A DNA stretch of 64,000 nucleotides from Chitinophaga filiformis (GTDB lineage: Bacteria; Bacteroidota; Bacteroidia; Chitinophagales; Chitinophagaceae). The position numbers and the translations under genes were made by a program. Under the pieces are notes generated by a model, which made no database searches, had not been told where the DNA came from, and worked only from the letters and a program-made list of their open reading frames with translations. Each line of letters begins with the position of its first letter. The stretch's first letter is position 1. Of the stretch, positions 9,901 to 19,005 are shown one piece after another. Location: NCBI RefSeq assembly GCF_023100805.1, contig NZ_CP095855.1:2769001-2833000 (forward strand), given 5' to 3'.

Positions 9901-11179
9901 GCCTGTAGATATCGGCTATCTGATATACGAATGCGATCCGCAATTGGTAGGATTCGGCGGGCCTGGCGATTTGCAGGATACTGCAACATACAGATGGAAT
10001 TTTGGAGATGGAAGTGATGAAGGGGCAGGCCAATGGATAATCCATCATTTTGCAACAGCGGGTGTATATATTGTAAAGCTAACGGTAACGACTAATTCGG
10101 GTATGACTGGTTCAGCAACCACCCAGGTTGTTATCCAGGCAGCGGATACAACTATCTGGCCAACACATATTGTCCAACAGCGCAGTCAATGCGGCGATAG
10201 TGTGTTGCTGACAGCTTCCAATAATGCTGAACGCGCTGTGTATTCCTGGAACACCGGAGCGCAGACGAAGGACATCATGGTTACGGCCGCTGGTTATTAT
10301 GCTGTCAGTGTTTACGACACCTGTGGTTTCAAACGGTCTTCGGACAGCGTTTATGTAACTCTAAATGCACCATGTGTACCCAACACACCCAATGATACTA
10401 TCTCCATTGGTGACGGGCCTATCGAAGGTGGCAGGGCGCTTCCCGTAACTGCCGGCTTCGGGCACGATTTCAATGCAGATAATATCTTTACAGTTCAGCT
10501 GACACTGAAGAACCCGGGGGGCCGCGAAACCGGTTTACAACCTGACGAAGTGATCAATCTTGGCTCCAAACAGGGAACAGGTAAAGACGTAATCATGGAG
10601 GTTGAGCTTCCTGATAGCCTGGCTTGCGCTACCAGCTATGCGGTGAGAGTAGTGGCCAGTTCTCCCGCGGATACTACCGCCTGGTCGCAGCTGTTCACTA
10701 TTATCAATCAGCCTCCTCAACCGGTGATCACCCAACGTGGCGACAGTCTCTTCACTTCCGGTAAATATAACTGGCAGTGGTACCTGGATAATAACGCCAT
10801 TGAAGGAGCTGTTGCCGCCAACTACCGTGCAAGAAGAAGTGGTGTTTATATAGTGGAAGCACTGAATGGAAACGGCTGTGCCAGTAAATCGGCTCCGGTA
10901 TCAGTGATCATCACTGCTGTAGGAGAAGTAACATTGGATGGCAATAAGGTGAAAGCCTTCCCAAACCCATCAGAAGGTCGGGTCTCACTGCAGTTCGAAA
11001 AGCCGTTACTGAAAACAGTGACAGTGAAAGTATTCAATCTCCAGGGCCGTGTTATATACACACGTACTACCACACAGCAATTGCAGCCGCTGGAATTGTC
11101 CGGTATGCCGAAAGGTTATTACCTGATTGAACTGACGGGTTATGGAGAGAAGAAAGTATTGCCGCTGATCCTGCAATAA
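6908..11179 (+). CDS. Large secreted PKD-repeat protein with type IX secretion sorting domain
   Basis: 1423 residues. The N-terminus (KRSLLLFVLLTLCRFAFGQ) is a Sec signal peptide. About five PKD-type domains are seen from motifs such as WKWEFGDGT, VTWDWGDGK, ITWHYGDGK, IKWNFGDGM and YRWNFGDGS, each followed by HxY/F...G.Y.V. They alternate with a second beta module of the form W.TG......I.V...GYY.V...DSCG..R.ADT, which recurs at least four times. The last ~75 residues (VKAFPNPSEGRVSLQF ... VFNLQGRVIYT ... GYYLIELTG) form a type-A C-terminal sorting domain, which directs export across the outer membrane by the type IX system and anchorage or release at the cell surface. The likely role is adhesion or surface structure; no catalytic domain was recognised. 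Confidence 0.88.
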   Translation: MKRSLLLFVLLTLCRFAFGQNEPGAMFVQSHHQSCSVPFTVTFKDSSWSPTHTPFVFWKWEFGDGTVDSSGAIVTHTFVQKGFFRVRLTVRDQLGRVGTYIADDYQLIRIGAALQMPSTAYVCNPPQPVTLRNLATSEWYDSLGTYQWLLDGNVVSTARSWQTSQVGLYQLKYTACDTTLSGNMSIIDGTITPAVLTPAVWLNDTAKLDFAIMGAPYMPGQVKQVTWDWGDGKISVTQGLYNSVTHGYTVPGTYNVRAIVRLNNHADLVCDSVGRYTVNVRAPYVTHNVWNRMDTLYTGGEKTYVISATNPGATFKWRSMDRNFASTAQSLSTSEPGKYWVEISKSGDVITDTINLMPKPNFTFMMPQCSQKGSMKIYNGLLVPVADSLLFITWHYGDGKSDVYPKAEYYYEHTYAAPGIYKVVMEACYKSGYNAFATKDIVIYPFIDWDVKIQDDTVSVPGMHILSAKTINSVNPQRVIWYPVGRNPVNKLLNDTIQTKVPVGCMAYLVDSCSIRRAADTFKISNPSPVDWTANVVVNYNNCMATLKVNTNARKGSYWVLWNTGETSDSIVVTKQGWYGFTLTDSSANRRRDSANVSIFAVDGATLSIRSNYGLDTLVAGPYDRNNPNNKYFFYRNDTLLSTGEYNYYVKPIPGVYKVMVENTQGCHATSMPLYYRVPEDSVAVSFSYNADKCNSRQINFIGTSVSSNNQDTVKSIKWNFGDGMTATYPVAGRTIAHNYDTAGIYTVSLTATTASGHTYTTSRQVVVQQIAYSVNIVSDTTSLPRTNVLRAIKNPVDASITWSTGSTNDTIHVHISGYYSVWMKDSCGDVRAADTLLSVVADTWSVDAAVLKRTRCGDTAVLSADISTVGNGYVSWSNGTIGYINYVTTPGVYVATLRDSNGNAMAEDSVDVELKPFRPRLEAHPSAMPDDDTLIVYPNDSAYVYEWYRNDTSLASGASPILTHPVAGLYQVFVTNTAGCTAATDTVRYKKRVVTALPVDIGYLIYECDPQLVGFGGPGDLQDTATYRWNFGDGSDEGAGQWIIHHFATAGVYIVKLTVTTNSGMTGSATTQVVIQAADTTIWPTHIVQQRSQCGDSVLLTASNNAERAVYSWNTGAQTKDIMVTAAGYYAVSVYDTCGFKRSSDSVYVTLNAPCVPNTPNDTISIGDGPIEGGRALPVTAGFGHDFNADNIFTVQLTLKNPGGRETGLQPDEVINLGSKQGTGKDVIMEVELPDSLACATSYAVRVVASSPADTTAWSQLFTIINQPPQPVITQRGDSLFTSGKYNWQWYLDNNAIEGAVAANYRARRSGVYIVEALNGNGCASKSAPVSVIITAVGEVTLDGNKVKAFPNPSEGRVSLQFEKPLLKTVTVKVFNLQGRVIYTRTTTQQLQPLELSGMPKGYYLIELTGYGEKKVLPLILQ

Positions 11180-11197
11180 GAAAGGAAATAAAGAAAA

Positions 11198-11229
11198 GGG
11201 GGCTGACTGTCTGACAGTCGGCCCCCTTT
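11198..11229 (+). terminator. Rho-independent terminator of the PKD gene
   Basis: GGGGGCTGACTGT / ACAGTCGGCCCCC, 13 bp with one wobble, loop CTG, followed by TTTC. A degenerate copy of this hairpin is present at about 6780-6810. Confidence 0.8.
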
Positions 11230-11346
11230 CATATATAACTGTAAGCGTTTTGAGTAAAAGTTCTGGACGTCGCTTCTTCGTCGCTAACAGGTCGCTTCTT
11301 CGTCCCTTATAGGAACAGAAGGCCTCAGCTGTCATCCTGACAAAAG

Positions 11347-13326
11347 CTACCTGAAAATAACTGTCCCGATTCCCTGGGTCAGCTCTGCCTCCAGCTGCTT
11401 CAGGTGCTTATGCATCTCAATACACTTGATCTGCTCTTCAAATACGGTAGAGCGTTCCATTTCCTGCTGGTTTTCCACGATCATTTTACGGATCTTCCTC
11501 AGGATGAGATAGTTGGTCGTTGAGATCGTATCCCGGAGGTATGCATTATCGCCATATACCGTATCTATTTCAAATTTTTCTTTCCAGGCAGCGCTTAGTT
11601 CGGCTTCTTTATCTTCCATGATACCCACTACCATGCCGGCAATATCCTGGTCATTATGATACAGGAACCATTTTTTATCGGGTAGGTTGTCCTGGTCATA
11701 CATCTCTTTGTACTCCCGCAATATCCGTTTCACCAGTTCATTGTCTGCCAGCGATTCGAAGTCGTAGGGCAGGTGGAAGATATAGTCAGCCACAGAGCTT
11801 TTATCTTCCTCACTGAAAGGTTTATCGCCAAAGCGCAGGAGTATTTTCACCAGTTCCCTTTCCTGTTTTTCATCCGGGTTGAAGAAGTTAACAGCCGGTT
11901 CTCCGCCGTTTTCCATCGCCTCCATGGCAGCAATGGCCTCAGGAGAGAGCTCGTCGTCCATCGGTGGCGCCGAGGGGCCATTGTCCCTGGCGTGCTGCTG
12001 CTCTTTTTTCTGGAAACGCTCACGGATGAACTTATTGACCAGGTTGATGAGGCCCTGTTCGTCGATCTTCAACACCTGGCTACACTGGCGGATGTAGTCC
12101 TGCTGACGGGTGAAGTCTTCCGTTTTGTCGATCTTGGAGATGGTCTCCGCAATCTCGTTTACCAGCTGTGATTTGCGGTTGCTGTCATTGCCTGCATCCT
12201 GCATAGAGATCTGCAGCTTGAATAGCACGAAATCCTGCTTGTTGCTGGCTATAAACTCACGGAAAGCATCTGCACCTATTTTCTGCACATAGCTGTCCGG
12301 GTCTTCCTTATCGGGTATTAAAACCAGCTTTACGTTCAATCCTTCCTCGATGGCCATATCCAGGCCTCGCAGGGCCGCCTTGATACCGGCGTTGTCCCCG
12401 TCGAAGAGGATGGTGAGGTTGTTCGTATATTTTTTGATGAGCCGCAGCTGGTGTTGCGTAAGGGAGGTACCACTGGATGCCACCACGTTCTCAATGCCCG
12501 CCTGGTGGAGGGAGATCACGTCGGTATATCCTTCCACGAGCAGGCATTCGTTCAGTTTATCGATCGCATGCCGGGCAAAGTAGGTACCATAAAGCACCCT
12601 GTTCTTTACATAGATCTCGTTTTCCGGTGAGTTAATGTATTTGGGGGCGCGGTCGTTCTTGACAAGGATACGCGCACCAAAGCCCAATACCTTCCCGCTC
12701 TGGTTATGAATGGGGAAGATCACACGGCCCCGGTAGTTATCGCCCGGCTGCTCGTTCCTGACGGTGACCAGTCCCGTTTTCTGCAGGTATTCCAGGTTAT
12801 AGCCTTTTGACAGGGCTGTTTTGGTAAAAGCATCCCAGGAGTTGAGGCTATAGCCCAGCTGGAACTTACGGATGGTTTCCTGGGTAAAACCACGTTCTTC
12901 AAAATAACTGAGACCTACATTCTGTCCTTCTTCAGTGTTGAAGAGTGTATTGGAAAAGTATTCGCGGGCGAAGCTATTGATGATGTAAAGGCTGTCTGCC
13001 ATCAGCTGCTGCTGCCTGGCTTCCGGGCTTACCTCGGTTTCCTCAATAGGCACGTCATATTTCTGCGCCAGCCAGCGTAAGGCTTCCACATAGGAATACT
13101 TCTCGTGTTCCATCAGGAACTTGATGGCATTGCCACTCTGGCCGCAACCGAAGCATTTGAATATTTCCTTACTTGGCGTAACCGTGAAGGAGGGCGACTT
13201 CTCGTTGTGGAAAGGACATAGCCCTAAATAGTTGGCACCCCGTTTTTTAAGTTTCACGAAATTGCCCACTATCTCCACAATGTCAATCCGGCTAAGTATC
13301 TGTTGTATGGTATTCTGTGAAATCAA
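11347..13326 (-). CDS. dnaG: DNA primase
   Basis: 659 residues. It makes RNA primers at the replication fork. The N-terminal CHC2 zinc-binding domain has Cys37, His40, Cys58 and Cys61 (CPFHNEKSPSF ... FKCFGCG); the catalytic core includes RVIFPIHNQSGKVLGFGAR and the TOPRIM motifs EGYTDVISLHQAG and LFDGDNAG; the C-terminal third is the helicase-interacting region. The first codon is TTG at 13326: no in-frame ATG exists before the conserved zinc-binding region, so the essential enzyme appears to use a non-ATG start. A TAAGTTTG box lies just upstream. No rpoD or other macromolecular-synthesis gene is adjacent. Confidence 0.95.
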   Translation of the reverse strand: MISQNTIQQILSRIDIVEIVGNFVKLKKRGANYLGLCPFHNEKSPSFTVTPSKEIFKCFGCGQSGNAIKFLMEHEKYSYVEALRWLAQKYDVPIEETEVSPEARQQQLMADSLYIINSFAREYFSNTLFNTEEGQNVGLSYFEERGFTQETIRKFQLGYSLNSWDAFTKTALSKGYNLEYLQKTGLVTVRNEQPGDNYRGRVIFPIHNQSGKVLGFGARILVKNDRAPKYINSPENEIYVKNRVLYGTYFARHAIDKLNECLLVEGYTDVISLHQAGIENVVASSGTSLTQHQLRLIKKYTNNLTILFDGDNAGIKAALRGLDMAIEEGLNVKLVLIPDKEDPDSYVQKIGADAFREFIASNKQDFVLFKLQISMQDAGNDSNRKSQLVNEIAETISKIDKTEDFTRQQDYIRQCSQVLKIDEQGLINLVNKFIRERFQKKEQQHARDNGPSAPPMDDELSPEAIAAMEAMENGGEPAVNFFNPDEKQERELVKILLRFGDKPFSEEDKSSVADYIFHLPYDFESLADNELVKRILREYKEMYDQDNLPDKKWFLYHNDQDIAGMVVGIMEDKEAELSAAWKEKFEIDTVYGDNAYLRDTISTTNYLILRKIRKMIVENQQEMERSTVFEEQIKCIEMHKHLKQLEAELTQGIGTVIFR

Positions 13327-13345
13327 TGGCGCTAAATTCAGACTG

Positions 13346-13353
13346 CAAACTTA
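13346..13353 (-). promoter_or_regulatory. Putative -7 box of dnaG
   Basis: On the minus strand the sequence reads TAAGTTTG, an exact TAnnTTTG match, about 20 bases before the TTG start of dnaG. No -33 TTG was recognised. Confidence 0.45.
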
Positions 13354-13818
13354 ACTAAATTTCAGCGCTTGAGCGGGCCGGGTGTCTATGTCGTTAATTT
13401 GGAGGCCTATTGTGTATAGTTGATATTTTGAATGTGTGGTTGAGCCGGCCATTTCGCTTTAAATGTATCTTGATGGACAACCCAAGTTAGAAACCCCGTA
13501 CAGCCAAAAGGAGCCATCTCTGTGCATGACCGGCAGGGGCCTGTAGTGTACACAATATCAGCATAACATTGTTGAATATCAGCTGTTGTTACCTGTTATA
13601 TCACAGTGGATGATACACGTAAAATACAGCCATTGATGTTGTGATAGCTATCTTATTTGATAGTAGCCGCGGGCGGGATCTTTTTGTTTAAGATAGCTAA
13701 TGTTAAAAAAATATCTTACTTGGATAATTTACCATTTATTTGAAATAGTAGTAAGGTCTAATTTTAGAGAACACGTTTAAAACTCAAACAGCATTCACAG
13801 AGAGGGGGGATCTGAACA
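13354..13818. other. Intergenic region between dnaG and the ECF sigma gene
   Basis: About 465 bases between divergently transcribed genes. No convincing reading frame, RNA gene or strong hairpin was seen. The last ~120 bases are AT-rich and presumably hold the sigma-gene promoter, but no exact TAnnTTTG box was found. A purine run (AGAGGGGGGA at 13801-13810) lies before the sigma start. Confidence 0.5.
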
Positions 13819-14415
13819 GTGTCCATGCATATTGTCAATAATGATCAACAGCTGGCTGCACGCCTGCGCAACGGTGACCACAACGCTTTTGAAGAATTAT
13901 ATGCTGCCTATCATCAACATCTGTATAGCACGGCTAGTAAATATCTGAAGAGCAGCACTGCGGCGGAGGATGCTGTACACGAAGTATTCGTGAAGGTATG
14001 GTTGCACCGGGAAGAACTGGACCCCTCGCAGGGAGTACGCAATTTCCTCTTTAAATGCCTCAAGTTCCATGTACTGAACCTCATCCGCGATCATAAACGC
14101 AGCCTGTCCAAACAATATGAACTGATCTGCAACGCCGGCAACGAACATAGTGACGCCGAATCTACCGTTATATTTAATGATTACCGCAAGGTGGTAGACC
14201 GCGCCGTCAACAATCTCTCCGCCCAAAAGAAAAAGATCTTCCGCCTGCGCTCCTACGAAGGACTTAGCAATGAAGAAGTAGCCCGGCAACTGGGATTGTC
14301 CATCAATACTGTCAAATTTCAGTATGCCCAGGCCAGTAAAGCATTGAAGCACGCATTAAAAATTATGATGAGCGCATTGCTGGGGGCCGCACTTTTCATT
14401 GTTATCTTTTTTTAA
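13819..14415 (+). CDS. ECF-type RNA polymerase sigma factor (FecI-like, Bacteroidota expansion family)
   Basis: 198 residues. Region 2 is at about 20-85 (NAFEELYAAYHQHLYSTA ... AEDAVHEVFVKVW) and region 4 at about 135-185 (LSAQKKKIFRLRSYEGLSNEEVARQLGLS helix-turn-helix). The hydrophobic C-terminal tail (MMSALLGAALFIVIFF) is common in this Bacteroidota group and may touch the membrane. The start is either GTG at 13819 or ATG at 13825; the purine-rich AGAGGGGGGA is 8 bases before the GTG, which favours it. The next gene is the FecR anti-sigma factor, followed by a SusC receptor with a signalling domain, which is the classical cell-surface signalling arrangement. Confidence 0.92.
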   Translation: MSMHIVNNDQQLAARLRNGDHNAFEELYAAYHQHLYSTASKYLKSSTAAEDAVHEVFVKVWLHREELDPSQGVRNFLFKCLKFHVLNLIRDHKRSLSKQYELICNAGNEHSDAESTVIFNDYRKVVDRAVNNLSAQKKKIFRLRSYEGLSNEEVARQLGLSINTVKFQYAQASKALKHALKIMMSALLGAALFIVIFF

Positions 14416-14515
14416 ATTTTTTTTCGGGGCATATAATACTTTTCATTTTCCCGGGTGTAGTATTACACAGAACGGAACATTTCATTTGTCAATATTTTCA
14501 CTGTAAGTCCACATT

Positions 14516-15502
14516 ATGGAGCAATTCGACCAAAGTCTGCTGCATAAATACCAGCTTAACCAATGTACTCCGGAAGAATATGAAAGGGTACTTGAATGGT
14601 TTGCCACTCCTGCGGGAAGGGAATACCTGGATACTGTCATGACGCGGGACCTTGATATGGCCAAGCCGGATATCATGATGTCGCCTTCTCAGTCAGCGGA
14701 GCTCTACCAGCGTATCCTCGATACCACTGGTCAGGTGCAGCCACGTTTTCGCCGGCCCCGTTGGTTTACAGGTCTCAAAGCAGCCGCTGTGTTGTCGGGC
14801 ACCTTATTGCTTGCTTATGGCGGCTGGAAAGTTTACGATCATCACCGCAATGCCGTTATCAGGACAGCTTATGGAGAAATACGCAGGGTGGTACTGCCGG
14901 ATCAGTCGGAGGTGACCCTCAATGGTAACAGTACACTACGTTATGTCAACAACTGGGGGCGTTCCTCAAACCGTGAGGTATGGGTGGAAGGAGAAGCCTT
15001 CTTTGCTGTTAAGCCCTCCACAGTGCCTCGTTCATTCATTGTACACACAGCCAGTAAAATGAATGTGGAAGTGCTGGGTACCAGCTTTAACCTGGTGGAC
15101 CGCCACGGGCGTATGCAGGTAGTGCTGAACAGCGGAAAGGTACGCCTGCACAGCAATAACACGCCAGAGGAAACCATCATCATGCAACCGGGCGACCTGG
15201 TGGAGTACAAAGAACAGGTACGTACGAAGGTCAAGAATCACACAGATGCACAGCGTTATTCTTCCTGGAAAAGAAACAGCCTGCAGTTTGAAAATGCCAG
15301 CTTCGCCGAGCTGGCGCAGCAACTGGAAGATACTTACGGCGTGACCGTAGAGATCAGGGACACTTCATTATTACACCAGGAATTTACGGGTACAGTGCCC
15401 AGCCAGCAAATGGATATGCTGCTGGATGGACTCTCACAGCTCTTTCACCTGAAGGTAAGCCATGTTAACAATATCGTTATAATCGAGAGAAAGCGTAATT
15501 AA
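14516..15502 (+). CDS. FecR-family anti-sigma factor
   Basis: 328 residues. An N-terminal cytoplasmic part of about 85 residues (DQSLLHKYQLNQCTPEEYERVLEWF ...) would hold the sigma factor; one membrane helix follows (LKAAAVLSGTLLLAYGGWKVY); the periplasmic FecR domain reads IRRVVLPDQSEVTLNGNSTLRY ... VWVEGEAFFAV ... VEVLGTSFNL ... VVLNSGKVRL, and a DUF4974-like C-terminal domain ends VNNIVIIERK. It would release the upstream sigma factor when the SusC receptor's STN domain signals occupancy. It lies 100 bases after the sigma gene and 81 before susC, presumably co-transcribed or co-regulated. Confidence 0.92.
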   Translation: MEQFDQSLLHKYQLNQCTPEEYERVLEWFATPAGREYLDTVMTRDLDMAKPDIMMSPSQSAELYQRILDTTGQVQPRFRRPRWFTGLKAAAVLSGTLLLAYGGWKVYDHHRNAVIRTAYGEIRRVVLPDQSEVTLNGNSTLRYVNNWGRSSNREVWVEGEAFFAVKPSTVPRSFIVHTASKMNVEVLGTSFNLVDRHGRMQVVLNSGKVRLHSNNTPEETIIMQPGDLVEYKEQVRTKVKNHTDAQRYSSWKRNSLQFENASFAELAQQLEDTYGVTVEIRDTSLLHQEFTGTVPSQQMDMLLDGLSQLFHLKVSHVNNIVIIERKRN

Positions 15503-15583
15503 AAACAATGCAGTAAATACTGCAGGCCGGTGTACAACGGCATGTAGTGACCGCAGCACAGGTAATCATTCAAATTTAAATGT

Positions 15584-18500
15584 ATGAACAAGTTCATTAG
15601 TGCCTTTATGGCTGCTATGGGCATGGCATGTTATTGCAATATGCCGGCAGATGCGCAGGACCTGGCAGCGCTGGGTAAACCTGTCAGCCCCTTCGAAAGA
15701 TCACAGACTAAGTCATTGAAAAATGTGCTGGATGGGCTTGAAGTAAAATACAATGTACACTTCATGTACAAGAGCAATCTCGCAAAATTGCAATTGTCGC
15801 GTGTTGAAAACAACAGAACTTCCTCCCTGGAAGAAGAACTGAAGGGTATCACTACGCCTAATAAACTCCGCTATAAAAAGATGGGAGAGGGATTCTACAT
15901 TATCTTCCAGCAGGATGATGAACCTGCTGATACACCTGCCCCTGCGGGTTCCCGGGAAAACACCTCTTCCCAGGTACAGCCGGTGATGAGCACTACTCTG
16001 CTTGCTGCTCCTGCGGCCATTCCTGTAAAAGGCGTGGTGACCGACGATAATGGTCAGCCGCTGCCAGGCGTAACTGTGCTGGTGAAAGGTACTGCCAACG
16101 GCACTTCTACCGGTGTTGACGGCTCCTGGTCGTTGCAGGTGCCCAATGAAAATGCGGTGCTGGAATTTTCCTTTATTGGTTATACCAAACAGGAAGTAGC
16201 ACTGGCTGGTCGTACTACCGTTACCGTGAAACTGACGCAGGATGTTACCGCTATATCCGAAGTGGTGGTAGTAGCCTATGGTACGCAGAAGAAAGTAAAC
16301 GTTACCGGTGCTATCAGCGCCATAGATGGTAAAGATGTAAGCTGGAAACCAGTAGGCCAGGTATCTGCCGCCCTGCAGGGGATGGCCCCCGGTGTAACAG
16401 TGACCACCGGTAGCGGACAGCCGGGCGCTGACCAGGGTACTATCCGCATCCGCGGTGTTGGTACATTGAACAGTACAGATCCGCTGGTGTTGGTAGATGG
16501 TGTGCAGATGAATATGAACGATGTGGACATGAACGATATCGCCTCCTACTCTGTACTGAAAGATGCGGCATCTTCAGCTATATATGGTGTAAGGGCTGCC
16601 AATGGCGTGATCCTGATCACTACCAAAAGAGGCGCCTCAGGTAAAGCCAAAGTGAGCTACTCGAACTATTTTGCATGGCAGCGTCCTGCACGCCTGGCAA
16701 AATATGTAGGCGCAAAAGACTTCATGAAACTGGTGAACCAGACCGCGACGAATTCCGGTGCGAACCCTACCTATACCGATGCGCAAATTGCTGCCTATGA
16801 TGACCCTAACCGTAATAAAGATCTGTATCCGGACAACTACTGGCTGGATGATGTATTGACCGGCAGCGGATTTCAACAGGAACATAGCCTGGGCATATCG
16901 GGTGGGACAGAAGATATTAAATACCGATTCTCCACTAACTACTTCGATCAGAAAGGCCTGATCTCCAACATGGATTTCAACCGTCTCACTGTTCGTCTGA
17001 ATACTGATATCAACGTTACAAAGAAACTGACCTTCAGCGCTGATATTGCCGCCCGGCTGGGCGACAGGCAGGAGCCACAGGGCGCTTCCGGATCGGCATG
17101 GTACCAGTTCGGACAGGCAGCCGTAGTGAACCCGCTTTCTGTAAATAAATATTCAGATGGCACCTGGGCACTGGTGAGAGGTGGTCAGAACCCTATCCGC
17201 CTCCAGGAAGAAGGAGGTCTTTACCAGTACAAAAGCAATCTCTTTACAGGCAACTTCAAGGCCACCTACAACCTGGTGAAAGGCCTGAAACTGACGGGCC
17301 TCACTTCTGTTAACTACAGGTCCGACTACAACAGCATGCATGAAAAGGCGCTGACATACTTTACTGATTTCCCCACCAATGAAAAGACGTTGACACTGGG
17401 GCAGAACACGATCAGGAAGGCTTACCAGGGTTACTGGTTCAGGAACTACCAGGGACTGGCAGAATATACACATAGCTTCGGTAAGCACAATTTCACGCTG
17501 CTGGCGGGTGCTTCCCGTTTGTCTGAAACCACCGATGACCTGAGCGGTTACAGGGTGAACCTGCCGAATGGTACGATTGAACAGATCGACGCCGGTGCTG
17601 CCACCGGGCAGATCGCTACCGGTAATGGCGTTGCCTATTCACTGGTATCTTTCTTCGGAAGACTGAACTATTCCTACAACGATAAATATCTCTTTGAAGC
17701 GAATCTCCGCCGCGACGGTTCCTCCCGTTTCTCCGATGGCCAGAAATGGGGCATGTTCCCCTCTTTCTCTGCCGGCTGGCGTATCTCTTCAGAGGAATTC
17801 ATGCATGACCTGACCTTCATCAACAACCTGAAATTACGTGGCTCATGGGGTGAGCTGGGGAATGACGTTATCCTCGACAGGGATAAACAATCTACTAACT
17901 ATCCTTACCAGTCAGTATACTATTACAACAGTTATCCTTTTGGTGGCGTGCTGAATCCTACTGCAGGTATCCAGATCTATCCCAACTCAGGCCTGACATG
18001 GGAAACAACCGTCATGACCGACATAGGTGTGGATGCGACATTGTTCAGGAACCTGGATTTCACTTTTGATTACTATAAGAAGAACACAAAGGATATCCTG
18101 CTGTTCCTGCCTATCAATCCTTCCGTAGGCCTGGACCCCTCTGCACAGAACGCAGGTAAGGTACAGAACACAGGATGGGAAGTATCACTGAACTATCGTG
18201 GTAAGATCGGCGAGGTGGATTATCATGTAGGTGGTAACCTTTCTGATGTGCGCAACAAGATCGTTGACATTAAGAATACGGATGCGATCTCAAGGGATAA
18301 TAACTTCATTTATACCGGCCTTATTACAGGACAGCCTATCGGGGGTTTCTATGGCTACCAGGTAGAAGGCATCTTCCAGAATGCCGCACAGGTAGCGGCA
18401 CATGCTACACAGCCATTCCCCACTACCGGCCCTGGTGACCTGATCTATAAAGATCAGAACAATGACAAGCAGGTAAAAGAAGGCGCAGTGAGTAAAGGCG

Positions 18501-18994
18501 GCGATATGGTATACCTGGGCAGTAACATCCCACGCTATACGTATGGCTTCAACCTCGGTGCTGATTACAAACACTTCGACCTGTCTGCCTTTTTCCAGGG
18601 AGTAGGTAAAGTATCTATTCATACACTGCCGATAGAAAGGGCGCCGACGTCCAACGACGGTAACTTCAGGGAAGAACACCTGAACAGCTGGACAACGACC
18701 AATACAGGTGCTGCTTTCCCAAGACTGGTGAACACTACGCAGAACTATCAGTCTTCTTCTTACTGGGTGAAGAGCGGCGCTTACCTGCGACTGAAAAGTG
18801 TGCAGCTGGGTTATACATTGCCGGATCATATCATGAAACGGGCCGGCTTTGACAGATGCCGTATTTATGTAAGCGGACAAAACCTCCTGACCTTCTCTTC
18901 CCTGCCGAAAGACATTGATCCGGAAGCGCCAAACGATAGCAGGTATTACCCACAGGTGAGAACGATCAACTTTGGATTAAACGTGCAATTTTAA
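15584..18994 (+). CDS. SusC/RagA-type TonB-dependent outer membrane receptor with STN signalling domain
   Basis: 1136 residues. A signal peptide ends near PADAQ; an STN (secretin/TonB N-terminal) domain spans about 35-110 (SLKNVLDGLEVKYNVHFMYK ... FYIIFQ); a Pro/Ala-rich linker follows; a carboxypeptidase-regulatory-like domain is at about 147-225 (VKGVVTDDNGQPLPGVTVLVKG); the plug carries VVVAYGTQKK and the SusC signature region LVLVDGVQMN; and a long beta barrel ends in NFGLNVQF. It imports a ligand through the outer membrane with energy from TonB and, through STN, signals to the FecR protein upstream. The SusD partner starts 11 bases downstream. No glycoside hydrolase or peptidase is adjacent, so the ligand is unknown. 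Confidence 0.95.
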   Translation: MNKFISAFMAAMGMACYCNMPADAQDLAALGKPVSPFERSQTKSLKNVLDGLEVKYNVHFMYKSNLAKLQLSRVENNRTSSLEEELKGITTPNKLRYKKMGEGFYIIFQQDDEPADTPAPAGSRENTSSQVQPVMSTTLLAAPAAIPVKGVVTDDNGQPLPGVTVLVKGTANGTSTGVDGSWSLQVPNENAVLEFSFIGYTKQEVALAGRTTVTVKLTQDVTAISEVVVVAYGTQKKVNVTGAISAIDGKDVSWKPVGQVSAALQGMAPGVTVTTGSGQPGADQGTIRIRGVGTLNSTDPLVLVDGVQMNMNDVDMNDIASYSVLKDAASSAIYGVRAANGVILITTKRGASGKAKVSYSNYFAWQRPARLAKYVGAKDFMKLVNQTATNSGANPTYTDAQIAAYDDPNRNKDLYPDNYWLDDVLTGSGFQQEHSLGISGGTEDIKYRFSTNYFDQKGLISNMDFNRLTVRLNTDINVTKKLTFSADIAARLGDRQEPQGASGSAWYQFGQAAVVNPLSVNKYSDGTWALVRGGQNPIRLQEEGGLYQYKSNLFTGNFKATYNLVKGLKLTGLTSVNYRSDYNSMHEKALTYFTDFPTNEKTLTLGQNTIRKAYQGYWFRNYQGLAEYTHSFGKHNFTLLAGASRLSETTDDLSGYRVNLPNGTIEQIDAGAATGQIATGNGVAYSLVSFFGRLNYSYNDKYLFEANLRRDGSSRFSDGQKWGMFPSFSAGWRISSEEFMHDLTFINNLKLRGSWGELGNDVILDRDKQSTNYPYQSVYYYNSYPFGGVLNPTAGIQIYPNSGLTWETTVMTDIGVDATLFRNLDFTFDYYKKNTKDILLFLPINPSVGLDPSAQNAGKVQNTGWEVSLNYRGKIGEVDYHVGGNLSDVRNKIVDIKNTDAISRDNNFIYTGLITGQPIGGFYGYQVEGIFQNAAQVAAHATQPFPTTGPGDLIYKDQNNDKQVKEGAVSKGGDMVYLGSNIPRYTYGFNLGADYKHFDLSAFFQGVGKVSIHTLPIERAPTSNDGNFREEHLNSWTTTNTGAAFPRLVNTTQNYQSSSYWVKSGAYLRLKSVQLGYTLPDHIMKRAGFDRCRIYVSGQNLLTFSSLPKDIDPEAPNDSRYYPQVRTINFGLNVQF

Positions 18995-19005
18995 ACTAAG
19001 CAGTC

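Noticed and set aside
13354..13818. Possible small RNA or riboswitch upstream of the ECF sigma gene
   Set aside because: No stable hairpin, conserved riboswitch core or promoter box was found; only AT-rich sequence.
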